A stretch of DNA of 64,000 nt. It comes from Roseburia_D yibonii (GTDB lineage: Bacteria; Bacillota; Clostridia; Lachnospirales; Lachnospiraceae). Below, piece by piece: positions 44,318 to 53,326 of the stretch (its first letter is position 1; the number at the start of each line of letters is the position of its first letter). A program made the position numbers and the translations under genes. The stretch lies in the NCBI RefSeq assembly GCF_014297335.1, contig NZ_JACOQH010000003.1, forward strand, positions 248,001 to 312,000, written 5' to 3'. The notes under the pieces were generated by a model, which was not told the DNA's origin, did no database searches, and saw nothing but the letters and a program-made list of their open reading frames with translations.

Positions 44318-45835
44318 TCAAAGAGACATCACAACTTCTTGCAACGAAATAACCGGCACATCAACCTTCTTACACAATTTCTTATACACTTCCTCATATG
44401 CAAAAATAGGTGTAACTACAATCACAGAAATTCCAGACTGATCTTCTAAAAAAGCCTCTGGAGCAACTATACCTTCTTCTTTCTTGTTCTGATCAATAAT
44501 GTAAGATATCTCTATTTTACTCATTTTCAAATCTTCATATAAATGTTTCCCTAAAGTTCCCCATCCATATAGTGCAATTTGATCATAATGATTTTCAATA
44601 AAATATTCACTTACCGATCTATTCTGCTGCTTTAATTGGAACCAATGATCCAAAAGATCATACTGTTCCCTCAATTTTTCCAATTCCTGTTGTGTTTGAA
44701 ACTCTGGTTTTTCATTGTTATTACTACTAACATTCTTCGTTCCATCCTCGTTTTTTATACGTTCCAAGCTTCTCAAAACTGCCTTTAAATATTCAAAACC
44801 ATGTTTCTCATCCGGTTCTAAATACATACCCTCTCCCCATTCATTCCAAGCATTAATAAATACAAATTCATTATTTCTATGCTTACTTTCTTCTAATACC
44901 AAAGAAAAATTCTTTTCAAAGTTCTCCGGCGATACTCCTAACAAACAATCTCCCTTCTCTCCGCGCCTTGGAGTATCATCATAATCAACAAGTGCACTTA
45001 AATATGTTTTTCCATTATTAATTTTTCCAATATGTCCCTCTAATTCATAAATGTCTTGATACTCAACCGCATTTATAACATTTTTTTTCCGTCTTTTCAC
45101 CTTTTTTCCCGTCAAGTCAATGTCTAGGGATGCTCCCGGTTCAAGCATTAATGCGGCGTCAATCCCCGGCACCTGATACCCGACATTTACCCCGATCACA
45201 TAAATCTCCGGAATTTCTTCCTTTTTTGCAAGCTGTTTCCAAAACTGCATCATGCGCAAAAGGCAGTACAATTTCTTCGGCTTATAGATCAAAAATACCG
45301 GTCTGCCATTGTATTTTATATATCGCTCGTCTTTAAAAAACGGGAGCAGATAATAGAAATGTTCTTCCCATTCCGCTTCTTTCCCATAATCCTGCTGCAA
45401 CAAAACTCCGCTTTCCGATTTTGAACCTTTCACCTCGAGCTGTTCATTCCAGCTGTTTTTATTTCCAACATTGCTCCATGTTCTTGCCCACGTCTCATTT
45501 GCCCAGCAAAAGCAAAACGGCAGCTTTATATCCGTCCAGTTTAAAAGATTTTCTGCAGGTTTCTCCAATATTTTTCTGCCATCTTTAAAATAGTAATGGT
45601 AAAAACAGAAACCATCTACGCCATACTGCTGCGCCAGTTCTGCCTGTTCTTCCATCGTGCTCTTTTCCAGCAGATTGTAATAGTTTTCATGCAGCGGAAC
45701 TCTCGGCTGATTATGTCCCTCAAAAAGTGGCTTTGCGTTTTTTACCGCAGTCCACTCGGTATATCCTTCTCCCCACCACGCATCATTTTCCTTTACTCTG
45801 TGAAATTGTGGTAAATACATTGCTATTGTTTTCAT
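44318..45835 (-). CDS. WbsX-family (GH99-like) protein with C-terminal Rossmann-like module
   Basis: 505 residues. The WbsX/GH99-like TIM barrel (about 1-350) begins KTIAMYLPQFHRVKENDAWW with YTEWTAVKNAKPLF, DGFCFYHYYFKDGR and FCWANETWARTW, then INAWNEWGEG. The C-terminal part has a low-complexity stretch rich in Glu, Gln and Asn, then a Rossmann-like module, IALYGWGTLGKHLYEDL. WbsX proteins are common in O-antigen and surface-glycan loci. Base composition changes sharply inside the gene near 45120, see findings. ATG at 45835 chosen; four codons earlier is possible. Confidence 0.87.
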   Translation of the reverse strand: MKTIAMYLPQFHRVKENDAWWGEGYTEWTAVKNAKPLFEGHNQPRVPLHENYYNLLEKSTMEEQAELAQQYGVDGFCFYHYYFKDGRKILEKPAENLLNWTDIKLPFCFCWANETWARTWSNVGNKNSWNEQLEVKGSKSESGVLLQQDYGKEAEWEEHFYYLLPFFKDERYIKYNGRPVFLIYKPKKLYCLLRMMQFWKQLAKKEEIPEIYVIGVNVGYQVPGIDAALMLEPGASLDIDLTGKKVKRRKKNVINAVEYQDIYELEGHIGKINNGKTYLSALVDYDDTPRRGEKGDCLLGVSPENFEKNFSLVLEESKHRNNEFVFINAWNEWGEGMYLEPDEKHGFEYLKAVLRSLERIKNEDGTKNVSSNNNEKPEFQTQQELEKLREQYDLLDHWFQLKQQNRSVSEYFIENHYDQIALYGWGTLGKHLYEDLKMSKIEISYIIDQNKKEEGIVAPEAFLEDQSGISVIVVTPIFAYEEVYKKLCKKVDVPVISLQEVVMSL

Positions 45836-45868
45836 ACAATTTTCCATCCATCCTTATTTTAATTATTT

Positions 45869-46563
45869 TTAATCTACACGATACTTTTTTTCTCCTGCAA
45901 GAAGTGAAATGATATCTAACAAATAGCTGTTCGCTCCATTTGACGCATTAGAATTAACCACTTCCCAAAATTCTTTCTGTCCGGGCAACATTTCTAATTC
46001 ATAAACATTTGGATCTTTTATGCCGAATCCCCGCGGCACAAAACAGGCTTTTTTCTTCGTTTTCAAAGAAATAAAATGTTCTACAACGTCCCTATCCTCG
46101 GTATAAATTTCAACAAATCTTTGGCACTTAATGCCAAATTTTTAAATGGAGAACGGCATTCCATACCCAGCGTACGGCACACTATCCCACCCCAACAGTT
46201 ATTACTGAGGATAGATATCTCGCTTTCTAACAACCTAATATATCGGCTCCATGTAAAATAGGGAATATCGAGAATCCGACATGGCAAAATACGTTTCCTT
46301 TCTATTCCAAGCTTCATAATATCCGTAACAATCTCATCCTGATAAGCTTCATTCATTACTAAAATATAGTCAAACGCAGTTCTCTTTATTTTTTCTTTTT
46401 CAATAAGCGGCCAGCCATCAATCCTGCTATAATGCGGTATCTCATTGGCTGTGACTGCATTGATTCTAATCTCATTAAGGCTCTCCTGATGCTTTAAACA
46501 CATCACATGTGAATTGTACTCTTTTCCAAGTCCCCATAAAATACGTTTATATGGGTTTCCCAT
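45869..46563 (-). pseudogene. DUF1919-like glycan gene broken by a frameshift
   Basis: Two frames look like one gene. The first (46081-46563) has the DUF1919 hallmark ISILSNNCWGGIVCRTLG followed by SPFKNLALSAKDLL, then ends. A second frame continues it (FVEIYTEDRDVVEHFISLK) into KKKACFVPRGFGIKDPNVYE and stops at 45869. The shift must lie near 46100-46120. ATG with GAGGAG upstream at 46563. DUF1919 proteins occur in exopolysaccharide loci. It could be a real mutation, a sequencing error, or, less likely, two small genes. Confidence 0.62.
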
Positions 46564-46599
46564 AATATTTTCTCCTCATATTCTTTTGCATTGTCTCAG

Positions 46600-47721
46600 T
46601 TATTGCCCAGATATCACTCTCCAGATCTTTTCTCCTGTACATTGCTTTCTATTTTTTACTATTTTTCTTTCCAGCGGAACATCATCAACAAACACTTTTA
46701 GGAACCCTTCTTCTTCCACCACCACTTCTGTAATATTTTCCTGTATATACTTTATCCGTTCTTTTGCATTCGGAAGTATTGGCTTTATCCAGATCAATTT
46801 TCCTGTATTTTTATCAATTCTAAGATAATGACTACACACACGGTTTGATAAATAATAAAAATTTTCATCCTCACAATAGCCATAGAATTTTGACCACTTT
46901 TCGCGCATTTTTTCAAATTCCACGTCTGGCGGCCAACAGTTATCCAATACCCTGACTTCTCCAGTTTTAATATTCAACTGATAAAAGCGATCATCTGTTC
47001 CCGGTAAAATTATCATCTTTCCATCTGACGGAAACAGACACGACACGGTATGATCTTTCAGCAGTTCTCTTAATGAAGTAATCTGCTCAAGCTTCCTGTT
47101 ATGAATGTCAAATTCATATACTTCGCCTACCCAAGTCAGTATATATATGCATCCATTGTCCCGAATAGCATGTACACTTTTCTCCAACACGATGTCCAGA
47201 CAGTAGCTTTCATATTTTCCGCTATCTGTATGATAGCACAACAGCTTCCCACCAAGCTTTGGAAACAACCAAACTTCTTTTCCGCAGCGACAGCCGCATC
47301 CAAATACAATTTCCCTTACATTATCCGGATAAGGAACTTCTTTTATCTTTTTTGTCTCCATATCAAAGATCACCAGCTTTTGCAGTGCACTTGTAAAAAT
47401 CAAAATCTGCTTTTCTTCCGCCGTCACAAAAGCATAATTACCATCCGCCATCTTATGACACGAAATTGGATATTCACTTATCTCGGCTGTTTCAATCTTA
47501 TATTCTATAATATGCTCGCCCGACACCTCTAAAAAAAATCCATTTGTTCCAATTTTCACTGCCAAATCCACAGGTGCAATCCTATCCGGTTTTATGGATA
47601 TTGGCATATAACGTACCTCTCCCTTCTCAACATCAAGCATTACCGGCAATGATGTTTCCTCAGTCATAAAAACTAAATTTCCATTATACTTTATACAGTC
47701 TCTTGCACTCAGTAGAAACAC
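46600..47721 (-). CDS. Beta-propeller-like protein of unknown role
   Basis: 373 residues, built of repeating beta-strand blades with motifs such as TKKIKEVPYPDNVREI, SGKYESYCLDIV, YILTWVGEVYEFDIHNRKLE and TGEVRVLDNCWPP, the look of a WD40/PQQ-like propeller of six or seven blades. No signal peptide. GTG start at 47721 with GGAGG ten bases before; overlaps the upstream GT4 gene by 13 bases, so translation is coupled. It has no catalytic motif that I can see. In a glycan operon it may be a binding or scaffold protein. Confidence 0.72.
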   Translation of the reverse strand: MFLLSARDCIKYNGNLVFMTEETSLPVMLDVEKGEVRYMPISIKPDRIAPVDLAVKIGTNGFFLEVSGEHIIEYKIETAEISEYPISCHKMADGNYAFVTAEEKQILIFTSALQKLVIFDMETKKIKEVPYPDNVREIVFGCGCRCGKEVWLFPKLGGKLLCYHTDSGKYESYCLDIVLEKSVHAIRDNGCIYILTWVGEVYEFDIHNRKLEQITSLRELLKDHTVSCLFPSDGKMIILPGTDDRFYQLNIKTGEVRVLDNCWPPDVEFEKMREKWSKFYGYCEDENFYYLSNRVCSHYLRIDKNTGKLIWIKPILPNAKERIKYIQENITEVVVEEEGFLKVFVDDVPLERKIVKNRKQCTGEKIWRVISGQ

Positions 47722-49610
47722 TTGTCCATTTCCTCCAATATTGCATCCAAAGACAGCATCTTTGCCTGTTGGTCTTTCATTCCCTCTAATATCTTGGAAT
47801 TTTCAAAATTTGTTGTATTTACAATAATATCCACAGGTTTGCGTTCATCTGTCGGATGATATATCTTTATTTCAGAATGCTTTTTTTTCACATCTCTGTC
47901 AATCCCATAACAAACCTCCACAAAACCGTCATCCAATTCCTTTACCAGCCTCTGCCCCATATAGCTCATTCCATATATTGCAATCGTATGGTATCCTTTC
48001 TTCCGCAGATACTTCCCGATTTTTTTCCCCTTTTGTTTTACGGAAATCCACCTTATTGCTGTTAAATATAATTTCAAATGTTTGTCAGATAATGCCATTT
48101 TTTCGTTGTAACTTTCATAGATATCTTTTTTAAATATATCCATGTCATATTTCTGATCCAGCAAATACAACTGTTTCCTAAATTTACCGCTGATATTATG
48201 AAAATCCGCATATTGCTCCATATTCTGGGAGGCCATCTTCTGCATCAACTGACAATTAACATAATCCGTTTTTTCTATGTATCGTTTCGCCTCAAATAAA
48301 TTTAAATTATGTGTGGTATTTTTTTCAACAATTTCGTCCCATTTTTTACACCATTCTTCTGGTGTCAGCTGATGCTTCAAACATCCATCTTTATATTTTT
48401 TTGTATTCCCATTTAAAATGTCCAGTGATTTATCTACAAGTTCCTCTATAGAGTCTGCTTTATTGTTTCCAAAAAGATCTTTTTCTCTATCGGTTACAAA
48501 CAAGGACAGATTCGGAACCCCCCACTTTTCAGCTAATCCTGCGCCTGATGCCCGCATTGGAAATGATGCAATAAATAAGTCTGCTGCTTTTATCAAACTG
48601 TAGACCTCCTGTCTACTTCTATAGCCAACTGCCCGAGCATCCCCATTTGTTCGTTCCTCCAACCTTTTCCACTTTTCTTTTTTCGGATCTGGTCCTATAA
48701 TAATAAATTGTGGTTTTTGTTTGCTTCTTTCAAACAATTTTTCAACAAAATACGTAAAACTACAATGTATGATATCCTGATACTTGAACTCATCTCCCAT
48801 CGAGACAATCAGCTTTCTCTTTTTATCAATTTTAAAATTTAAAAGCACTTTCTCTTTTGTCTCTTCATCACATATAACTGAATCTATAATCCCCCCGTTT
48901 GGCGATTGCAATATCAGATTTTTTTCATCTGCAATTCCTCTATACTTTTTGGACTTTTCCCAATCAAATTTATTCAAATTCAAGACAACATCTGCAACAG
49001 AAAATCCATAGGAAAATCTAAAATCTGCATGATTATAAAAATATACCGGTATCTGCCAATTTTTATTGCTATATGCCAATAACGGCACAATATCATACAT
49101 ATGTATATGAAGAACAATACGTTCAAACTTCTGTGAAAATTGTAACAGCTGTTTTGCTTTTTCCAGAAAATTTCCATGTAAGCATAATATCGTTCCTCCT
49201 GTTTTCTCTACACTTTGAAGAATAAACTTAGGTATGTCCCAATACTCCATATCTGTAAACACAATCGAATATTGCCGTTTTTTATCATTTTTTATCCAAT
49301 TATAGACAATCGTAGAATGTCCTCCGGCCTTTCCCGCCCGGGTCATAACATGCAATATTTTTCCGTTTTGCGGTTTTTCCTCCGGACTAAATTCTATTAT
49401 CTGACCTATTTTTACAATTTCTCTTTCAAGAATATTGCTACTATATGCCCCTGTTATATATTCTGAACACCCGCACCCAATTAACTGCAGGAGCTCCAAC
49501 TTTTCTTCATCCCCTTCGCACGCATCCAGACTTTTTTCCAATTCCTTAATAAACTGATAATTTAAATCTATACGCCTGCGTACATCTTCCATACAACTAT
49601 ATGCTTTCAC
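47709..49610 (-). CDS. GT4-like glycosyltransferase with C-terminal Rossmann-like module
   Basis: 633 residues. Glycosyltransferase GT-B core from about 75 to 420: ILHVMTRAGKAGGHSTIVYN near the start, VSMGDEFKYQDIIHC and FIIIGPDPKKEKWKRLEE, then ASGAGLAEKWGVPNLSLF, where GT4 enzymes bind the nucleotide sugar. A helical region follows, then a C-terminal module with IAIYGMSYMGQRLVKEL. The N-terminal 70 residues are helical. The start is GTG at 49610 after GGGGGAAG; ATG at 49592 is an alternative. It overlaps the RraA gene by 14 bases. Confidence 0.82.
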   Translation of the reverse strand: MKAYSCMEDVRRRIDLNYQFIKELEKSLDACEGDEEKLELLQLIGCGCSEYITGAYSSNILEREIVKIGQIIEFSPEEKPQNGKILHVMTRAGKAGGHSTIVYNWIKNDKKRQYSIVFTDMEYWDIPKFILQSVEKTGGTILCLHGNFLEKAKQLLQFSQKFERIVLHIHMYDIVPLLAYSNKNWQIPVYFYNHADFRFSYGFSVADVVLNLNKFDWEKSKKYRGIADEKNLILQSPNGGIIDSVICDEETKEKVLLNFKIDKKRKLIVSMGDEFKYQDIIHCSFTYFVEKLFERSKQKPQFIIIGPDPKKEKWKRLEERTNGDARAVGYRSRQEVYSLIKAADLFIASFPMRASGAGLAEKWGVPNLSLFVTDREKDLFGNNKADSIEELVDKSLDILNGNTKKYKDGCLKHQLTPEEWCKKWDEIVEKNTTHNLNLFEAKRYIEKTDYVNCQLMQKMASQNMEQYADFHNISGKFRKQLYLLDQKYDMDIFKKDIYESYNEKMALSDKHLKLYLTAIRWISVKQKGKKIGKYLRKKGYHTIAIYGMSYMGQRLVKELDDGFVEVCYGIDRDVKKKHSEIKIYHPTDERKPVDIIVNTTNFENSKILEGMKDQQAKMLSLDAILEEMDKCFY

Positions 49611-50262
49611 TTCTTCCCCCGTACTCCTTTAAATAGTCTTTTAAACATATGGTCTTAAACGTACTCCATTTTTTTCTGTCTATACAGTCATACCAAATAT
49701 CTTCCTGCAATTCAATGGCTACCAACTTATCATAAAATTCTTCCGTTATCTGGGTTTTTGGTATTACGACCACACCTGAATCATCACAAACTGCAATTGA
49801 CCCCTGATAAAAATTCCTTCTCTCGTTTATAACGTCCAAAAAAGCCGTCTTATCTACTGCTTCATTAAAGCATCCGATTGGAGATACCCCTTTACACCAA
49901 ATAGGGTAATTTTCTTTGATCAGATAATGCGCATCTCTCATTTTTCCCGTGCAAACAATTGCTCTGTTTTGACAATATAACAAAATATACTTTGAAACAA
50001 GATCTCCGATAATTGCCCTGTCATGAACATCAACTGCATCAATCAGTACAATCTTATCAGATACCATTTGCCTGTCTAAATCCTCATGTACTGTCCAGTT
50101 GGAATCCTGAATTGCATACAAATATTGTATTTCACCAACCGCATAGTGTCTGGCATTTAATGGCAATACCTCCGGCAATACCCCTGCTTTTCCCAGACAA
50201 TCTGCAACCTCTGTCGTAGAAATTCTATTTTGAATAATATACTCAATGATCTTTTTTTTCAT
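49597..50262 (-). CDS. RraA-family protein (possible 2-keto-acid aldolase)
   Basis: 221 residues, the normal RraA fold. GDLVSKYILLYCQNRAIVCTGKMRDAHYLI keeps the family's Arg-Asp catalytic pair (MRDAH), split here only for quotation, and PIWCKGVSPIGCFNEAV follows. Some family members are metal-dependent 4-hydroxy-4-methyl-2-oxoglutarate or oxaloacetate aldolases/decarboxylases; others (RraA) inhibit RNase E. Firmicutes lack a classic RNase E target, and this gene sits in a sugar locus with a second pyruvate-type aldolase, so an enzymatic role is more likely. Confidence 0.85.
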   Translation of the reverse strand: MKKKIIEYIIQNRISTTEVADCLGKAGVLPEVLPLNARHYAVGEIQYLYAIQDSNWTVHEDLDRQMVSDKIVLIDAVDVHDRAIIGDLVSKYILLYCQNRAIVCTGKMRDAHYLIKENYPIWCKGVSPIGCFNEAVDKTAFLDVINERRNFYQGSIAVCDDSGVVVIPKTQITEEFYDKLVAIELQEDIWYDCIDRKKWSTFKTICLKDYLKEYGGRSESI

Positions 50263-50304
50263 TGTCCACTCTCCTTATTTTCCCCACAAGACTTATCAAC
50301 TTTT

Positions 50305-51375
50305 CTAATATGCAAAGAGTATTAACCTTGCCGGCATCGCAGCTGCATACCTTATCGCTATTTTGTAATGCGAATTTATCGCTTTTATCATTTGCGGTAT
50401 TTGAATCAATCCCCATTCATCAAACCCTGCCATTATCATAAGCTTTGGCATTTGTTCTTTCAATATTCCAGATGCACCTTCCAGTGTCTCACAGACCCCT
50501 GTCAAAAAATTGATCTTTATAATAGAAACCTTTTTATTTTTTAGCAGATCATCCAGTTTGTATACTTTAAGTTTTGTCTCTCCCCCCGATCCGACACCTG
50601 AACTTTCTTGATCCTCACAAAAATCTAATTCCGTATTCTGATTCCAACACCCATATGGATACACATCTATATTCTTTAATTTTGTCTTTGATATATAAGC
50701 CCTTAACCTATTAACACTCTCGCGCTCCGGTTCTATGGCATATATTCGTTCATAGCATTTCCTTACCTTCAAAAAATCTCTAATCGTATCACCATCATAT
50801 GCACCAATATCAACCAAGCTCTCCGATTCTGTAATTTCAAAAAAAGGATTTGAAAAGTAACTGATATGTTCTTGATATACCGGTAATATATAATGAAAAT
50901 CTTCTGTCAATTTGCAATTCAAAAATGCAGTCAGACATTTTTTTGACAAATCATCCTCAAGCCATTGATATGTCCTCTCATATTCTTCCTTATGCGTCAA
51001 AACAAATTCATACGTCAAGTGTTTCCATTGTTCATAACATACATTTATCAAGCAAAAACACTTATGGATTCCCTCTTTTTCTGATATAGCATCTGCCAGT
51101 TCATATCTAGAATGTCCAAAAACAATATTTACCGCCCCGTATTTTTTTACTATTTCTTCGATTGACATTACTGGCATCCCATCCACTTCTGTGATATCTG
51201 CATGGTCGACCCAGCATGCAACTGGTTCTATTTCGTAATGCCTCAAAATTTTCCGCACGCTATAAGACATACTTCCATTTCCCCAAATAACCAGTGGAAG
51301 TGATTCTTTTTTCAATTCTTCCAAAATATCATTTTGCCGTTCCGATTCCACTATCTGTATAAAAAAATCTTCCAT
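50305..51375 (-). CDS. FkbM-like methyltransferase with N-terminal Rossmann module, degenerate motif
   Basis: 356 residues. Module one (about 25-110): LVIWGNGSMSYSVRKILRHY. The SAM-binding region starts SLVDIGAYDGDTIRDFLKV near residue 185. In FkbM proteins the substrate side shows a KMDIEGAE-type motif; here it reads IKINFLTGVCETLEGA, so the acidic residues are lost. It is paralogous to the gene at 52174-53325, where the motif is intact. It may bind SAM without methylating, or be a decaying duplicate. ATG at 51375 chosen, six bases after GGAGAGG. Confidence 0.78.
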   Translation of the reverse strand: MEDFFIQIVESERQNDILEELKKESLPLVIWGNGSMSYSVRKILRHYEIEPVACWVDHADITEVDGMPVMSIEEIVKKYGAVNIVFGHSRYELADAISEKEGIHKCFCLINVCYEQWKHLTYEFVLTHKEEYERTYQWLEDDLSKKCLTAFLNCKLTEDFHYILPVYQEHISYFSNPFFEITESESLVDIGAYDGDTIRDFLKVRKCYERIYAIEPERESVNRLRAYISKTKLKNIDVYPYGCWNQNTELDFCEDQESSGVGSGGETKLKVYKLDDLLKNKKVSIIKINFLTGVCETLEGASGILKEQMPKLMIMAGFDEWGLIQIPQMIKAINSHYKIAIRYAAAMPARLILFAY

Positions 51376-51393
51376 ACAAGTCCTCTCCAACTC

Positions 51394-52170
51394 TTACTTC
51401 CAATTTAATTCCCAAATATTCCCATCAAAGGGTGTATCCCTGTGCAAAAACTCGTCATAGAACTCTATCTCTCTCGGAAAATACTTTCGTAAACGCTGGA
51501 TATCTCCAACATCATAAGTAACAACTTCAAAAGGATCAATTGTTTTTTTCTCTACCACAACGCTAATATTATATCCATACTTTTTTATATGCGCATCCCT
51601 ACAATCGCACCCTGCGAGAATCAGATGATATAGCAACAATCCTGCATTCCACAAGCTGACGTGTCCACCTATGATTTCTTCTTTATACGGCGGAACAGTA
51701 ATCGCAAGAATACCTCCTTCTTTCGCACAACCAACAACTTTCCGTAAAAACATATGCGGATCTAACTGATGCTCCAGTATATGCGCTGCCCATACACAAT
51801 CGAATTTTTGTTCTCCAAAAGGGTATTTATTAAAATCATCTATTATGAGCCGAAAATCCGAATTTTTTTTATGCGGAGAAACCCTCCCCGACTTTCCATA
51901 GTCTATTGCTGTAACTCTTTTTCCCCGTTTTAAAAATTCATTACTTTGATAGCCTTCCCCACATCCTATATCTAATACCGTTTTAAAGTCATAGTTTCGA
52001 CACACAAATTCTAACGCCTCATATCCCGGATATGGATATTTTTCAAATGGAAAATTTATCAGATACGCTTCTACTTTTTTGTATATATCATATACTTCTT
52101 CCAAAGTTTCTGGCGTCCGCTCTTTTTCAAACAACAGTTTCCTTAAATCCTCTTTCCATTCTTCCGTCAC
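51394..52170 (-). CDS. Class I SAM-dependent methyltransferase
   Basis: 258 residues. Motif I is VLDIGCGEGYQSNEFL, followed by VTAIDYGKSG and FDCVWAAHILEH. A typical small-molecule or sugar methyltransferase of the Methyltransf_11/25 type. GTG start at 52170 with AAGGAGGG upstream. Tightly packed between two FkbM-like genes. Confidence 0.88.
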   Translation of the reverse strand: MTEEWKEDLRKLLFEKERTPETLEEVYDIYKKVEAYLINFPFEKYPYPGYEALEFVCRNYDFKTVLDIGCGEGYQSNEFLKRGKRVTAIDYGKSGRVSPHKKNSDFRLIIDDFNKYPFGEQKFDCVWAAHILEHQLDPHMFLRKVVGCAKEGGILAITVPPYKEEIIGGHVSLWNAGLLLYHLILAGCDCRDAHIKKYGYNISVVVEKKTIDPFEVVTYDVGDIQRLRKYFPREIEFYDEFLHRDTPFDGNIWELNWK

Positions 52171-52173
52171 TTT

Positions 52174-53325
52174 TCAACCCTCCTTGTATTCCTCATTTTT
52201 CTTTCTACGGCAATCTGGAACCGCATACAATACTGTTTCCGTTTGTCCATAACGGTATTGTCTTATATAAAATTTATATTCACTTGATATATTATGAATC
52301 AGCATCAAAATGTCATAAAAGTCCTCCGGCTTATGATAGACGCATATTGCCATAACTGGTAAGCATTTCTTTATGGTTTCTTTTGCACCTTCGATTGCAT
52401 TATGCTCCGCACCTTCAATATCCATCTTTATAAAATCGATCTGTTTCCCCACCAGTGCGGAATCTATCGATATGCAATTTACATTTTTTCCACCTTCTCC
52501 TATATGATTACCCGCCCCTCCAATTGAATTGTCAAATGCTATCTGTGTTTTCGTATTCCACAACGCATATTCATATATCTGCACATAATCCAATTGCATC
52601 TTGTCCACCTTCAGTCGAAGTATACTGCATATCTCTTCATCCGCCTCGAAACAGTAATAACCAGTTTTCCATGTAGGAAAATGTTTTATAAATTCTTCTA
52701 ATGTATCACCAATATAAGCTCCACCATCTACAAAGCCTTCTTCAACTTCATATCTATCTAATATCTCCGTGTCAAAATACTGTTCTTTCTCATCATCCAC
52801 ATAATCAGCCATCTTATCAAGCCATTTCTGTTCTTTTGTAATCCGGTAATTCAACAGATCTACTACAATTTCTTTGGACTTTTCATCTTTCAACATATCA
52901 TAAAAGAAAGAAAATTCTTGTATGTGTGACCGAATAAATTCTTTTTCCTGATCTCCCTCCAAAAGTCTTGCCGGTTGAAAATAAACCGTCCTTTTTTTCT
53001 CAACTCCCATTTTTTCAAGCTGTCCGACAATCCTGTCATAAGCTGTGCTGGATATGATAATGATCGGATTGTTTGCCACCTGTAAAATTTTATCCGCCGA
53101 TATAACTTTCACCCCACAATAATCACTTCCAACTTTTCGCATATTATTATCCACAAAAGCAACCACTTTCTGAGACAATCCTACCTTTTTTAATAACGAA
53201 AATGTTTTCTCTCCCCCGATGCCAGCACCGAAAATTATAAATTCAGCCTCTTCTTTTATAGTATCCAAAAATTTTTCTTCATAGTCTTTTTCCGATGTCC
53301 AGACCAATACTTCTTCCAAATTCAT
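52174..53325 (-). CDS. FkbM-family methyltransferase with N-terminal Rossmann module
   Basis: 383 residues. N-terminal module with FIIFGAGIGGEKTFSLL near residue 28 and a following VVAFVDNNMRKVG. The methyltransferase domain starts FVDGGAYIGDTLEEF and has the intact motif FIKMDIEGAEHNAIEGA. FkbM enzymes O-methylate sugars or polyketides. ATG at 53325 chosen; it directly follows the aldolase stop codon and GGAAGG precedes it. Confidence 0.87.
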   Translation of the reverse strand: MNLEEVLVWTSEKDYEEKFLDTIKEEAEFIIFGAGIGGEKTFSLLKKVGLSQKVVAFVDNNMRKVGSDYCGVKVISADKILQVANNPIIIISSTAYDRIVGQLEKMGVEKKRTVYFQPARLLEGDQEKEFIRSHIQEFSFFYDMLKDEKSKEIVVDLLNYRITKEQKWLDKMADYVDDEKEQYFDTEILDRYEVEEGFVDGGAYIGDTLEEFIKHFPTWKTGYYCFEADEEICSILRLKVDKMQLDYVQIYEYALWNTKTQIAFDNSIGGAGNHIGEGGKNVNCISIDSALVGKQIDFIKMDIEGAEHNAIEGAKETIKKCLPVMAICVYHKPEDFYDILMLIHNISSEYKFYIRQYRYGQTETVLYAVPDCRRKKNEEYKEG

Positions 53326-53326
53326 A

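Noticed and set aside
49597..50262. Calling the RraA protein an RNase E inhibitor
   Set aside because: The regulatory role belongs to proteobacterial RraA with RNase E; the context here points to keto-acid chemistry.
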